Shown: positions 8,216 to 16,875 of the stretch, piece by piece
Layout of the letters: each line of letters opens with the position of its first letter
Position numbering within the stretch: the first letter of the stretch is position 1
Source: Terriglobia bacterium
GTDB taxonomy: Bacteria > Acidobacteriota > Terriglobia > UBA7540
Length of the DNA: 50,749 nt
Direction: 5' to 3'
NCBI GenBank assembly: GCA_020073545.1
Contig: JAIQEZ010000017.1
Coordinates: 1-50,749 of the forward strand
The notes under the pieces: generated by a model
What the model saw: the letters and a program-made list of their open reading frames with translations, nothing else
Database searches by the model: none
Told to the model about the DNA's origin: nothing
Program-made: the position numbers and the translations under genes

Positions 8216-8652
8216 TCCCGATCTACAAGGTCCTCCGCATTAGACAAGACAGGCAGCCACAATGAGTGCTCTCCCCGTGCCGTTCCAACTATTTTCGGCT
8301 ACTGGCTTCGAACCATGCCCCCCTGGAGGCGGCGGCAAAACGGAGGGAAACATAGCCTCGTCAACAGTGCGTAAGTCGGGGTAATTCAGCCGGACATTTC
8401 ACGTGCTAATGGCAGCCCGCGTTTTTGATAGGACAAACGCGCGGGAACTGTGGTAGGATAGAACCTTCAGGGCGGAGTACCATGATAAGGATAAAGCATC
8501 CGGCAGCATTCCGCTGTTGTTGCCTCTAGGCAACGACACCTCACTTTTTCCAACACAATCCATTGACAGCAAAACGAGGTCTCCTTCGTTCAAGCCTCGG
8601 CAAGGGGGCGCTGGCGAAGGAACTTCGAAAATCTTCCGGAGGGAGAAAATCG
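8216..8652. other. Intergenic region with solitary cassette repeat
   Basis: No gene seen. It holds the repeat at 8277-8294, a hairpin at 8519-8534 (GTTGCC arms, loop TCTA), and a TTGACA at 8563-8568 that lacks a convincing -10 box at the right distance. Confidence 0.5.
8277..8294 (+). repeat. Solitary copy of the GIY-YIG cassette end
   Basis: GTGCCGTTCCAACTATTT, identical to the reverse complement of 3862-3879, the right end of the GIY-YIG cassette. No GIY-YIG gene is next to this copy. Confidence 0.7.
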
Positions 8653-9153
8653 ATGACCATCATTGATGAGGTTCTACACAATAACGAAGCCTACGCCAAG
8701 GGCTTCAACCAGGGCAGTCTCGCCATGCCGCCAGCAAAAAAACTGGCCGTCGTGGCGTGCATGGACGCGCGTTTGGTTGTCTCGAAGATCCTTGGGACTA
8801 AGGAGGGTGACGCGCACGTCATCCGGAACGCGGGCGGCATCGTCACCGAAGACGCCCTGCGGTCGCTTCTGATTTCGCATTACCTGCTGGGCACGCAGGA
8901 GTTCATGATCATCAACCACACCGACTGCGGGATGCTCACCTTCAAAGACGATGACCTGCGCGCGCGTCTGCGGAAGGAGACGGGCGTCACGGCCTTCGCT
9001 CCGGAGCGCTTCTATGCCTTTCCGGACCTCGAGGAGAATGTCCGTCAGCAGATTCAGAAAGTGAGATCGCATCCCTGGGTTCCGAAGCGGATCCCCGTGC
9101 GCGGCTTTGTCTACGACGTTAAGAGCGGGCGGCTGCGCGAAGTCACAGGTTGA
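8653..9153 (+). CDS. Beta-class carbonic anhydrase-like protein
   Basis: A 166-residue protein of the beta-carbonic anhydrase superfamily, which interconverts CO2 and bicarbonate using zinc. Zinc ligands are visible as Cys36 in ACMDARL and His89/Cys92 in NHTDCGM; Asp38 and Arg40 form the usual catalytic dyad. RNAGG (58-62) is also conserved. The length and the short C-terminus match the compact, single-domain subgroup common in Gram-positives and Acidobacteria. The ATG at 8653 was chosen over upstream starts because it follows GGAGGGAG with good spacing and because the conserved fold starts here. It converges on the PfkB gene. Confidence 0.87.
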   Translation: MTIIDEVLHNNEAYAKGFNQGSLAMPPAKKLAVVACMDARLVVSKILGTKEGDAHVIRNAGGIVTEDALRSLLISHYLLGTQEFMIINHTDCGMLTFKDDDLRARLRKETGVTAFAPERFYAFPDLEENVRQQIQKVRSHPWVPKRIPVRGFVYDVKSGRLREVTG

Positions 9154-9192
9154 AGCGTCCGGGAGGGCACAGGCGCCGGTGGAGATTCCGGC

Positions 9193-10133
9193 CTAGCCTT
9201 TCGGGGCGTGTTCGCTGAAGGACTTCTGGAAGTGCGGACGGTCACGAAAGGCTTCCGTGCCGCCGGGTCGGGTGGTCGAGCAGGCGCCCGCGAGATTTCC
9301 GTACCTGAGGCAGGTCGCAAGGCCGGCGCCACGCACGTATTGGTGGAGGAAGCCGGCGTCGAAGCTGTCGCCCGCGCCTACCGGATCAAGGGGCTCAACG
9401 CGCAGCGAAGGAGCGGTGGTGTCCTCTTTTCCCCGGCGCGCCACGGCGCCCTGCGGGCCCAGCTTCAGCACTATAATCGGCACAAACTCGGAGAGTTTCG
9501 CAAGCCCCACCATCGGATCATCGGTTCGGGTGATTCTCATGATTTCGCGCTCGTTGGGCAGGAGAACATCAACGTAGCGCAGGACCTCCACGAGATCGTC
9601 TCCCCAACGGTCTTCCGGGTCATCGTTGGTGTCGAGGGAGGTCGTCAGGCCCGCGGATTTCATCCTGCGGAAGAGCTCCGCAATACGCGGGCGCAGGGCG
9701 CGATGCAGAAAGAATGAAGATAAGTGAAAGTGCTTTGCGGAAGCGAGATACTCGAGGTCCAGATCCTCAAACACATCTCGAACATCGTGCCCGGATAGGT
9801 GAGGATGTTGCGGTAACGCCCGCGCGGCAGGATCACAGTCAGACCGGTGGTCGTGGGCCCGCTGACCCTGCGAACCTTCGAGACATCCACGCCTCCCTGC
9901 GCAAGACGTTCCAGGCTGATGCGCCCGAGCGGGTCATCACCAATGCGCGAAATAAAACCTACGCGGCTGCCCATCACCGCCAGATTGTGAGCGAAAATCG
10001 CCGAGGAACTACCCGGCGTTAATGCCAGCCGGTCGACCAGAAGTTCACGCTCGGGGTCCGGTTCCTCAGGAAGGCCGTAGAGGATCAGGTCGAGGTTGAG
10101 CTCGCCCACTACGGTCACGTCGAAGTTTGACAT
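9193..10133 (-). pseudogene. PfkB-family carbohydrate kinase, frameshifted
   Basis: Ribokinase/PfkB-family sugar kinase split in two frames. The 5' part (10133 down to about 9780) reads MSNFDVTVVGELNLDLIL and PGSSSAIFAHNLAVMG, the typical N-terminal substrate-binding start, up to ILTYPGTMFE. The 3' part (from about 9774) resumes with FEDLDLEYLASAKHF and carries the PfkB signature DPVGAGDSFDAGF with catalytic Asp, ending at 9193. Missing one base near 9771-9780 would restore a protein of about 310 residues, the usual length. Nothing else is damaged, so a recent mutation or an assembly error is likely. It would phosphorylate a sugar or nucleoside; the substrate is unknown. Confidence 0.85.
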
Positions 10134-10451
10134 TCTCCCTCCTCAGCAATTCCGAAAGGTCAACTTTCCTTGGCCGCCCAACCCGAGCTTGCACCCCCTT
10201 TTCTGAAAACCTCCCAGGGCGCTTTGGGCCCCAACAGGCACAACGACAAAATGCGGCTGCTTCAGCAGAAGGAGGTAGGCAATCGCCCTGACGTGTGCTA
10301 TATTAATTCAGCACTTACACCTATAGTTAGTGTTCGTTGGGCCAAAGACCTCAACCACGAGGCATAGTCTGACATCGCGTGCAGCATGCGGAACCCCGTG
10401 GTTTCCGCAATTTGACCTTGGCGTTACATCATGGCGTGCTGAGGTGTGGGA
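10134..10451. other. Divergent intergenic region
   Basis: 318 bp between the divergently transcribed kinase and zinc-ribbon genes. It contains an AT-rich stretch near 10298-10330 (TATATTAATTC, CTATAGTTAG) that could hold promoters, but I cannot assign boxes confidently. No gene seen. Confidence 0.4.
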
Positions 10452-10997
10452 ATGGCGAGTCCGTGCCCCCGGTGTGGAGCTACAAAAACTAAATCGGTCC
10501 GCCACGGGCTCATTTATAACACGCTCTGGAAGATGGGATACCACCTGCGTCGTTGTTCGTTCTGCGAAAAGTGGCGCCTGTTTAAACGGGCGCACCGGGA
10601 CGGGCCGCACCCGGATGACATGACGCACGAGCAACTCCAGGAACATTACGATGGGAAGATCGCTGAAGCTTCGCGAAGGGCACCGGCAAAACTGGAAACG
10701 CCTGGGCCCGAAATAGCTCCCGAGTCTGCCGAGGCATCCGTCGGCGGTGAGACTTTGGGAACCGCAACCTCCGTCAGCGTCGCCGAAGCCCACGACGAGG
10801 TCGATGATTATCACTACTGTCCCGAGTGTGGCAGCACGTCTTACCGAAGGTCCCGACGCCGAATCTTCGAACGCTTGCTGAAACGCCCCAGGATGGCCCG
10901 TTGTTTGAGGTGCAACCATCGCTTCCCCTACCCCGGTCACCGGCACAGGGTGGGCCTGACGACCCACTCGCCTGCCGTTCACTCCGCTCGGTCCTAG
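10452..10997 (+). CDS. Protein with two zinc ribbons
   Basis: 181 residues with two Cys4 zinc-binding modules separated by an acidic, low-complexity linker (about residues 70-120). The first has CPRCG (5-9) and CSFC near 36-39; the second has CPECG near 123-127 and CLRC near 150-153, with a basic stretch (RRSRRRIFERLLKRPR) between the cysteine pairs. Such ribbons bind nucleic acid or protein partners. I do not recognise a named family. The ATG at 10452 has GAGGTG upstream. murJ follows after 34 bp on the same strand, so the two may be co-transcribed. Confidence 0.75.
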   Translation: MASPCPRCGATKTKSVRHGLIYNTLWKMGYHLRRCSFCEKWRLFKRAHRDGPHPDDMTHEQLQEHYDGKIAEASRRAPAKLETPGPEIAPESAEASVGGETLGTATSVSVAEAHDEVDDYHYCPECGSTSYRRSRRRIFERLLKRPRMARCLRCNHRFPYPGHRHRVGLTTHSPAVHSARS

Positions 10998-11031
10998 GCA
11001 AAGCCACGCAAAACGTGATACACCTTCCCGG

Positions 11032-12588
11032 ATGACCACTGCCCCCGTAACGCGGCGCATCGCGCAAGCTTCCGGCATCATCATGGTGAGCGTGCTGGCG
11101 AGCCGCGTTCTGGGCTTTTTCCGCGAATGGACCGTGGCCCACCAGATCGGCTCGAACGCCGTCACCGATGCTTATTACGCTGCCTTCACGCTTCCCGACT
11201 TCTTGAACTACCTTGTCGCGGGCGGATCACTGAGTATCACCTTTATTCCCGTTTTCGCCAAGTTTGTGGCGGAGAGACGCGAGGACGAAGGTTGGCACGT
11301 TTTCTCGACCGTGGTGAGTTCCATGGGGCTGTTGCTGGCGGCACTGGTCGTGGTGGGAGAAATCTACGCGCCGCAATTGGTCGAGCTCATCGCTCCCGGC
11401 TTCAGTCCCGGCGAGAAAGGGCGCGTCATCTTTCTGACACGTCTGATGATGCCGGCGCAGATCTGCTTCTACCTGGGCAGTATCCTGAGCGCCGTGCAAT
11501 ACGCCAAAGGACAGTTTATCGTGCCCTCGCTGGCCCCCGTGATTTACAACGTGGGAATCATCCTGGGCGGTGTGCTGCTCTCGCCGCGGGTCGGGATCAC
11601 CGGATTCGCCTTCGGCGTTCTGGCCGGGTCCCTGGCGGGAAACTTCCTGCTGCAGGTTTACGGCGCCCGACGTGCCGGCGCCCGCTTCTTGCCCAACCTG
11701 GACCTTCGTCATCCCGGATTCCGGCTGTTCGTCAAGCTCACGATTCCCATCATGCTGGCGCTCTCCCTGGTGTTCACAGACGACTGGGTTATCCGCTGGT
11801 TCGGCTCCTATCTGGTGCCGGCCTCGATCACCTGGCTCAGTTATGCCAAGACCCTCATGAGAGTCCCGCTCGGGGTGGTTGGGCAAGCCGTGGGCGTCGC
11901 ATCTTTTCCTTTCCTGGCGCAGCTCTACTCAGAAGGCAAGCTGGAAGAATTGAACCGCACGCTGAATGCCACGATGAAGGGCCTGATCCTGTTGCTCGTG
12001 CCGGTTTCCGCGCTGACGATCGCGCAGAGATCGCCGCTTGTCTACTTGGTTTTTTCCCACACGCGCCTGCGGGCGCCCGACCTCGAAGCCACCGCCGCGA
12101 CGCTGGCCGTCTTCTCCCTGGGGATGTTTGCCTGGGGAGCACAGAACATCCTGGCGCGAGGCTTCTACGCGGCTCGCGACACTCTCACCCCCGCCATCGT
12201 CGGGACCGCGCTCACCTTCCTGAACCTGCCACTCTATTGGCTGCTGGTTCGGCACTATCAGCATCTGGGACTGGCTCTGGCCAGTTCTTGCGGAATCGTT
12301 GCCTACACACTCCTGCTTTTCGGACTGCTGAATCGCCGCACCCGGAACCCGGAGTCGGCCGACCTGGTCAAGTTTTTCTTGAAGATCACTGCTGCTTCGG
12401 TCAGTGCAGCCGGGGTGTGTTACAGGCTGACCCCACTGTTGGAGTCGCGCATCGGCTGGCAAACCCCGCTGCGCGCCCTCGTGGTGTTGGGGATCATGAC
12501 CCTGGTGGGATTTGTCGTCACGGCAGGACTCGCGAAACTCCTTCGCGTGCGGGAGTTGGACCCCTACCTGGCCAAGCTGCGGTGGTGA
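11032..12588 (+). CDS. murJ: Lipid II flippase MurJ
   Basis: A 518-residue polytopic membrane protein of the MVF/MurJ family, which moves lipid II across the inner membrane for peptidoglycan synthesis. Typical features are the start ASGIIMVSVLASRVLGFFRE (residues about 12-31), an N-terminal domain with repeated helix pairs, GGSLSITFIPVF, and the later helices FPFLAQL and LARGFYAARDTLTP. Length and about 14 hydrophobic segments match the family. It follows the zinc-ribbon gene and converges on mnmE; a hairpin-forming octamer repeat lies right after its stop. Confidence 0.93.
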   Translation: MTTAPVTRRIAQASGIIMVSVLASRVLGFFREWTVAHQIGSNAVTDAYYAAFTLPDFLNYLVAGGSLSITFIPVFAKFVAERREDEGWHVFSTVVSSMGLLLAALVVVGEIYAPQLVELIAPGFSPGEKGRVIFLTRLMMPAQICFYLGSILSAVQYAKGQFIVPSLAPVIYNVGIILGGVLLSPRVGITGFAFGVLAGSLAGNFLLQVYGARRAGARFLPNLDLRHPGFRLFVKLTIPIMLALSLVFTDDWVIRWFGSYLVPASITWLSYAKTLMRVPLGVVGQAVGVASFPFLAQLYSEGKLEELNRTLNATMKGLILLLVPVSALTIAQRSPLVYLVFSHTRLRAPDLEATAATLAVFSLGMFAWGAQNILARGFYAARDTLTPAIVGTALTFLNLPLYWLLVRHYQHLGLALASSCGIVAYTLLLFGLLNRRTRNPESADLVKFFLKITAASVSAAGVCYRLTPLLESRIGWQTPLRALVVLGIMTLVGFVVTAGLAKLLRVRELDPYLAKLRW

Positions 12589-12594
12589 CCTTCT

Positions 12595-12662
12595 GATCGG
12601 GTGATCAGATGATCCGATGACCTGGTGATCGGTTTTCTTTTCTGTTCACCCGATCACCCGAT
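12595..12662. terminator. Octamer repeats forming a shared terminator-like hairpin
   Basis: Period-8 repeats GATCGGGT, GATCAGAT, GATCCGAT, GACCTGGT, GATCGG (12595-12632) and the opposite-strand version ACCCGATC-ACCCGAT (12648-12662). Stems: 12624-12632 with 12650-12658 (GGTGATCGG) around a T-rich loop, and 12596-12606 with 12652-12662. It lies between the stops of convergent murJ and mnmE, so a bidirectional terminator is plausible. Confidence 0.6.
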
Positions 12663-12668
12663 AGTGCG

Positions 12669-14069
12669 CTATTTCCCCACGCAAAATGTTTTGAAGATGA
12701 TGTCCAGGACGTCGTCAGCGTAGGTGGCGCCGGTGATGAGGTCGAGGGGCCGCAGTGCGTCGTAGAGGTCGAGCAAGAGCATTTCGTGAGGCAGCCGCTC
12801 GACGGCGGCTTGGCGGGCCTTGGTCAGGCCCTGGAGCGAATCCTGGATAAGTTGCTGGTGGCGCAGGTTGGTGATGAACTCGCCCTCCAGCCCGAGATCG
12901 CGGGCGGGCGCCGCCGTTTCCAGAATCTTCTCTTTGAGTTCGTGAATTCCCGCACCCGTCAGCGCCGAGGTGTGGACAACCTGTGACGGGGAGACTCCCG
13001 CATCCAAATCCGCTTGCACCATGCCTTCGAGTTCCACGAGTGACACGCATGGCGGCAAGTCCGACTTGTTCAAGGCGACCAGCAGCGCACCCAGAGGGCG
13101 CAACCTCTGAAGCAAGAGGGTATTCTCTTCCGTCCACGGCTCCGAGGCATCAACCACCAAAAGTCGCAAATCAGAATCTGCGATGGCGCGGAATGTTCGC
13201 TCCACACCGATCTTCTCAACTTCATCGAGAGCCTCGCGAACGCCGGCCGTGTCCACAAAGCGCAAAGGAATGCCGCCCACATTGGCAGTTTCCGCGACCA
13301 GATCGCGCGTAGTTCCCGGAAGGGGCGTGACGATGGCGCGTTCTTCATTCAAAAGGCTGTTGAAGAGGCTCGACTTGCCGACGTTCGGCCGGCCCACAAT
13401 CGCGAGCGTCAACCCTTCGCGTACAATGCGCCCGTACTTGTAACCCTCCACGAGTTTCTGCAGGTCAGCGCGGCTGCGGTCGAGGCGCGCCAGGATCTCC
13501 TGCCACTCGATTACCGCCACATCATCTTCGGCGAAGTCGATGCCGGCCTCGAGACGCGCGATCAGGTCGAGCAGCACCTGCTTGTGGGGCTGTAGGCGCG
13601 TGGAAACGGAACCCTCGAGTTGTTGCGCGGCGACGCGGGCCTGGTAGAGCGTCTGCGATTCGATGAGGTCACGAATCGCCTCCGCCTGAGTCAGGTCAAT
13701 GCGCCCGTTGAGGAAAGCGCGCAGGGTGAATTCGCCGGGTTCCGCGGCGCGCGCGCCCCGCTCGAGACAGCACTCCACCAGATAGCGTAGGATGACCGGC
13801 GCGCCGTGGCAGGAAATCTCCACCACGTCTTCCGCGGTGTAGGAATGCGGCTGGCGAAAGCAGGTCACGACCACTTGGTCGAGCGCCCGGCCAGACGCGA
13901 GTTCTGAGAAGATCCCCAGCGTCGCGCGCTGGGTGTCGAGCGGCAGCTTGGGGAATTTGACCAGGCTCGTGGTGATTTCGAGGGCGCGGTCGCCCGAGAG
14001 CCGCACCACACCCAGGCCGCCGCGACCCGGAGGGGTGGAAATCGCGACGATGGTGTCTTCGCTCACCAT
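12669..14069 (-). CDS. mnmE: tRNA modification GTPase MnmE
   Basis: A 466-residue TrmE/MnmE protein, which with MnmG makes the 5-carboxymethylaminomethyl modification of wobble uridine in tRNA. The N-terminal tetrahydrofolate-binding domain begins TIVAISTPPGRGGLGVVRLSG. The inserted G domain has G1 GRPNVGKSS, G2 GTTRD, G3 DTAG and G4 NKSD. The C-terminus ends FCVGK, close to the invariant FCIGK whose cysteine is required. Full length. It is last in the minus-strand block rpmH-rnpA-yidD-yidC-jag-mnmE and starts 15 bp after jag. Confidence 0.96.
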   Translation of the reverse strand: MVSEDTIVAISTPPGRGGLGVVRLSGDRALEITTSLVKFPKLPLDTQRATLGIFSELASGRALDQVVVTCFRQPHSYTAEDVVEISCHGAPVILRYLVECCLERGARAAEPGEFTLRAFLNGRIDLTQAEAIRDLIESQTLYQARVAAQQLEGSVSTRLQPHKQVLLDLIARLEAGIDFAEDDVAVIEWQEILARLDRSRADLQKLVEGYKYGRIVREGLTLAIVGRPNVGKSSLFNSLLNEERAIVTPLPGTTRDLVAETANVGGIPLRFVDTAGVREALDEVEKIGVERTFRAIADSDLRLLVVDASEPWTEENTLLLQRLRPLGALLVALNKSDLPPCVSLVELEGMVQADLDAGVSPSQVVHTSALTGAGIHELKEKILETAAPARDLGLEGEFITNLRHQQLIQDSLQGLTKARQAAVERLPHEMLLLDLYDALRPLDLITGATYADDVLDIIFKTFCVGK

Positions 14070-14084
14070 TAGGGAACCCGCTGA

Positions 14085-14618
14085 TCAGCGGCGAGCGCGG
14101 TGTGAGGGAGGGTTGGCAGGGATAATCACCACCTTGCGCTCGGCTCCTGTTCCTTCGCTCTTCGTTAGGACCTGCGGGCGGTCCTTCAAGGTCAGGTGAA
14201 TAATGCGCCGTTCGCGCGGGCTCATGGGGCTGAGGGTAAAAGGATCGCCGGTTTCAATCACGCGCTCCGCCGCCACCTGCGCGGTCAGGCGCAACTCCTC
14301 GTTGCGCAGCCGCCTCCAGTCCTGGCAATCGAAGGTGATTTTCCCGAGATGCTCCTCCTCCAGGCGGACCGCCTTCAACACCACGTATTCGATGGCGCTC
14401 AAGAGCGCGGCGTTCCTCTCCAGCAGGAGGTCAGCGTCCGGCCCGGAGAAATCCACCACGTATTCCGGCGCCTCCAGGTCATCCGCCAGGGGAGCACCTT
14501 TCTGAATAGAGAACCCCAGCTCGAAGCGGCCGTGTCGAGTCACCTCGTGGAGCAAGGATTCGATCAAAGGCAGATAGTTTTCGATCGCGTGTTCAGCGGG
14601 CGGGTGGTCGCTGTCCAT
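14085..14618 (-). CDS. jag: RNA-binding protein Jag/KhpB (KH-R3H)
   Basis: 177 residues with a KH-II-like domain (about 40-105, containing ALLSAIEYVVLKAVRL) and a C-terminal R3H domain (about 108-165: RRLRNEELRLTAQVAAERV, then FTLSPMSPRERRIIHLTL). The R3H Arg-x3-His core is seen as RERRIIH. The separate Jag-N domain found in Firmicutes is absent. KhpB proteins bind RNA and affect cell division or cell-wall genes. The position directly after yidC (6 bp gap) and before mnmE is the family's classic context. Confidence 0.88.
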   Translation of the reverse strand: MDSDHPPAEHAIENYLPLIESLLHEVTRHGRFELGFSIQKGAPLADDLEAPEYVVDFSGPDADLLLERNAALLSAIEYVVLKAVRLEEEHLGKITFDCQDWRRLRNEELRLTAQVAAERVIETGDPFTLSPMSPRERRIIHLTLKDRPQVLTKSEGTGAERKVVIIPANPPSHRARR

Positions 14619-14624
14619 GGCGAA

Positions 14625-16352
14625 TCACTCCTTGGCCACTGCAGGCTTGCGAGGAGCGAGGAGGGGGTCCGGAGCACGCATATGGCGATTGATAAAAAGT
14701 TGCTGTGCGATTCCCACAATGTTGCCGGTAAGCCAGTAAAGCACCATGCCGCTGGGAAACCGGAAAAACATGAAGCCGAAGACGAGCGGCATGATCATCA
14801 TCATGCGCTGCTGGGCCGGGTCGACAGTGGCCATGGGTGTCATGCGCTGCAAGATAAACTGGGTCACAACGATCACACTCGGCAAGATGTAGATCGGATC
14901 CTGTGCCGAGAGGTCTTTGATCCACAGAGTCCACGGTGCATGGCGGAGCTCAATGGCGAGGTCGAGCACGCGGTAAAAACCATAGAGGAAGGGAAGCTGC
15001 AGCAGCATGGGCAGGCAACTGCCCAGAGGATTGATATGGTGCTCGCTATAGACCTTCATGACTTCTTCGTTCATCTTCTGCTTGCGCGGATCGTTGAACT
15101 TGTATTGCTTGTACTTGTCCTGGATGCCCTTGATGATCGGCGAAACGCGCTGCATTTCCTGCGCGGAGCGGAGGCTCTTGAGTTTCAGGGGGAACATTGC
15201 CAGGTTGATGAGGACGGTCAGCAGGATGATAGCCCAGCCGTAATTGTGAATCCAGTGGTCGTAGATATATCGCAGCGCAATAAAGAGAGGCTTGGCGACA
15301 ACGCTGAACCAGCCGAAATCCACTAGAGAATCCAGGGGAGGATTCACGGACTTGAGCACTTCCAGGTCTTTGGGTGCGACGAACAAGCGGAAGGCCAGCG
15401 GCTTCGGCTGCGTTTCCACCAGCGTGGCGGTGAGTGGCCGGGGCTTTTCCTTCTCGGTCCAATCGGGCGGGGACCACTCCTGCCGCGCGACACGGAAAGC
15501 CACTTGGTCGGGCGCATCGGGAAGGAAGATGTCCGCGAAATATTTGTCTTCCAGTCCCGCCAGTTGCAGCGGGCCGGGAATGACACGGGCTTCTTTCACT
15601 TTGCCCTGTCCCAAGGTGTTGAGGTCACCGAGCGAACCGTAAACCACTTGGCTGACGGATTCAATCACGGAAGGCGCCAGCGTATGATCACCGAAGCCGC
15701 CCGGCCAGGCGACGTCGATAGGCAGGTAATGTTGCCCGTCGAAGGCGCTGACCTCGGCTTTGACTGCGTAGCTGTCACCAAAAGAGAACTGTTTCTTCGC
15801 CTGAATCTTGCCGTCGCTATAAGTGAAAGTGAGATTAACGGGAGGGGCGAATTGGGTTCCAGAGAGCTTTGCGGGTTCACCTTGCGCGACGAGCTTGGCG
15901 GCCTCGGCCACGTACATCGCCTGGTTGAGCTGCGTCTTGAGCGCGGCGTCCGACACGCTCACGCTCATCGGGAAACCCAGCGTCTGGCAGGCCGCGACGT
16001 CGACGGTGTCGAGTAGGTTGTCCTTCGCGTCGCGATATCTCTTCAGCACCCAACTCTTGACAACGGCGCCCTGTGTCGAGAACGTCACGCGGTAGAGATC
16101 GTTTTCGACCATGATATCTTCCGCTTTGTTTCCTTGCGTGACCGGCAGCGCCACGCGAGACGCAGCCTGCTTCGCTTGCGGCCCCGAGCTCACCGCTGGC
16201 GCCGCTGCCGGCTGTCCTGGAGCAGTCGTCGCGGTCGTGGCCTTCTTCGGCTGCGGAGGCGGCTCCTTGACGAAAAAGACACGCCACAGGATCAGCATCA
16301 CAAAGGAGAGCGCGAACGCTACGATTACACGTTTTTCTTGGTCAAGGCTCAC
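14625..16352 (-). CDS. yidC: Membrane protein insertase YidC
   Basis: A 575-residue Oxa1/YidC/Alb3 insertase, which places proteins into the inner membrane alone or with SecYEG. It has the Gram-negative layout: N-terminal helix (VIVAFALSFVMLILWRVFF, about 9-27), an Ala/Pro-rich linker, a large periplasmic beta domain (about 75-340) and the C-terminal five-helix core (about 350-560) with MFPLKLKSLRSAQEMQRV and PFLYGFYRVLDLA. The start MSLDQEKR is normal for the family. Downstream are jag and mnmE. Its 5' side normally abuts yidD, but here a 523-bp insert with a four-helix-bundle gene intervenes. Confidence 0.95.
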   Translation of the reverse strand: MSLDQEKRVIVAFALSFVMLILWRVFFVKEPPPQPKKATTATTAPGQPAAAPAVSSGPQAKQAASRVALPVTQGNKAEDIMVENDLYRVTFSTQGAVVKSWVLKRYRDAKDNLLDTVDVAACQTLGFPMSVSVSDAALKTQLNQAMYVAEAAKLVAQGEPAKLSGTQFAPPVNLTFTYSDGKIQAKKQFSFGDSYAVKAEVSAFDGQHYLPIDVAWPGGFGDHTLAPSVIESVSQVVYGSLGDLNTLGQGKVKEARVIPGPLQLAGLEDKYFADIFLPDAPDQVAFRVARQEWSPPDWTEKEKPRPLTATLVETQPKPLAFRLFVAPKDLEVLKSVNPPLDSLVDFGWFSVVAKPLFIALRYIYDHWIHNYGWAIILLTVLINLAMFPLKLKSLRSAQEMQRVSPIIKGIQDKYKQYKFNDPRKQKMNEEVMKVYSEHHINPLGSCLPMLLQLPFLYGFYRVLDLAIELRHAPWTLWIKDLSAQDPIYILPSVIVVTQFILQRMTPMATVDPAQQRMMMIMPLVFGFMFFRFPSGMVLYWLTGNIVGIAQQLFINRHMRAPDPLLAPRKPAVAKE

Positions 16353-16363
16353 GGTTTAAGTTC

Positions 16364-16391
16364 CAGGTGTCGGGTGTCAGGTGTCAGGTTC
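16364..16391 (+). repeat. Heptamer array, left arm
   Basis: Four tandem heptamers CAGGTGT, CGGGTGT, CAGGTGT, CAGGTTC just upstream of the yidC start. The stop codon of the four-helix-bundle gene (16384-16386) lies inside it. It is inverted relative to the array at 16845-16872. Confidence 0.75.
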
Positions 16392-16788
16392 CCGATGGCG
16401 ACTGTGTGATTCTTTTCTTCAGGCTCCTCGTTAACCCTGACAACATTCGACCAAGTTCCGCTGTCTCCGTCAAGACGACATCAAGGTCTCTCGACGCGAC
16501 ATACGAGAGCCTGCTGGCAATCAGGAGATGTGTCTCCAATTCCATCAACGAGCCATTGGCCATCGACAGATGGTGCAGGTAGTCGCCGAGATGGTCTCTG
16601 CCATGGCCCTCGGCAATGTTGGCTGGAACCGAGATTGCTGCACGTTGGACCTGCGAGGCCAGTCCATAGGCTTCACTCTTCGGAAAGCAAGCTGTGAGTT
16701 CGTAGGACCTCACGACCAAATCCATTGCCTTCTTCCAAACTTCCAGATCGCGATAGCTTCTAACCGTTGCTCTGCTCCGTTCAGTCAT
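16384..16788 (-). CDS. Four-helix bundle protein (S23/IVP family)
   Basis: 134 residues of the S23 rRNA-intervening-sequence protein family: YRDLEVWKKAMDLV (about 9-22), then FPKSEAYGLASQVQRAA and SVPANIAEGHGR, then LMELETHLLIA. Members form four-helix pentamers. They were first seen in 23S rRNA intervening sequences and are related to the Avd protein of diversity-generating retroelements; most are uncharacterised. I chose the ATG at 16788 because the conserved domain starts there. The gene is a guest between yidD and yidC and is bracketed by inverted heptamer arrays that fill nearly the whole gap, so it looks like a transposed cassette rather than an operon member. Confidence 0.9.
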   Translation of the reverse strand: MTERSRATVRSYRDLEVWKKAMDLVVRSYELTACFPKSEAYGLASQVQRAAISVPANIAEGHGRDHLGDYLHHLSMANGSLMELETHLLIASRLSYVASRDLDVVLTETAELGRMLSGLTRSLKKRITQSPSGT

Positions 16789-16844
16789 GATTGGAAGCTC
16801 ACCCGAGTTCCCTGCCAGGTTCCGTGAGATCTGTCTTCGCCCTA

Positions 16845-16872
16845 ACACCTGGGACCTGACACCTGGCACCTT
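16845..16872 (-). repeat. Heptamer array, right arm
   Basis: On the plus strand ACACCTG, GGACCTG, ACACCTG, GCACCTT; on the minus strand these match CAGGTGT-type heptamers, inverted relative to 16364-16391. It ends three bases before the yidD stop. Confidence 0.75.
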
Positions 16873-16875
16873 CTT

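Noticed and set aside
8563-8590. Promoter from TTGACA at 8563
   Set aside because: No -10 hexamer at 16-18 bases; the sequence there is TCGTTC.
11127-12596. 489-codon plus-strand frame overlapping murJ
   Set aside because: Out-of-frame shadow; murJ explains the region.
14196-15326. 376-codon plus-strand frame
   Set aside because: Antisense to jag and yidC; His/Gln-rich translation typical of a shadow.
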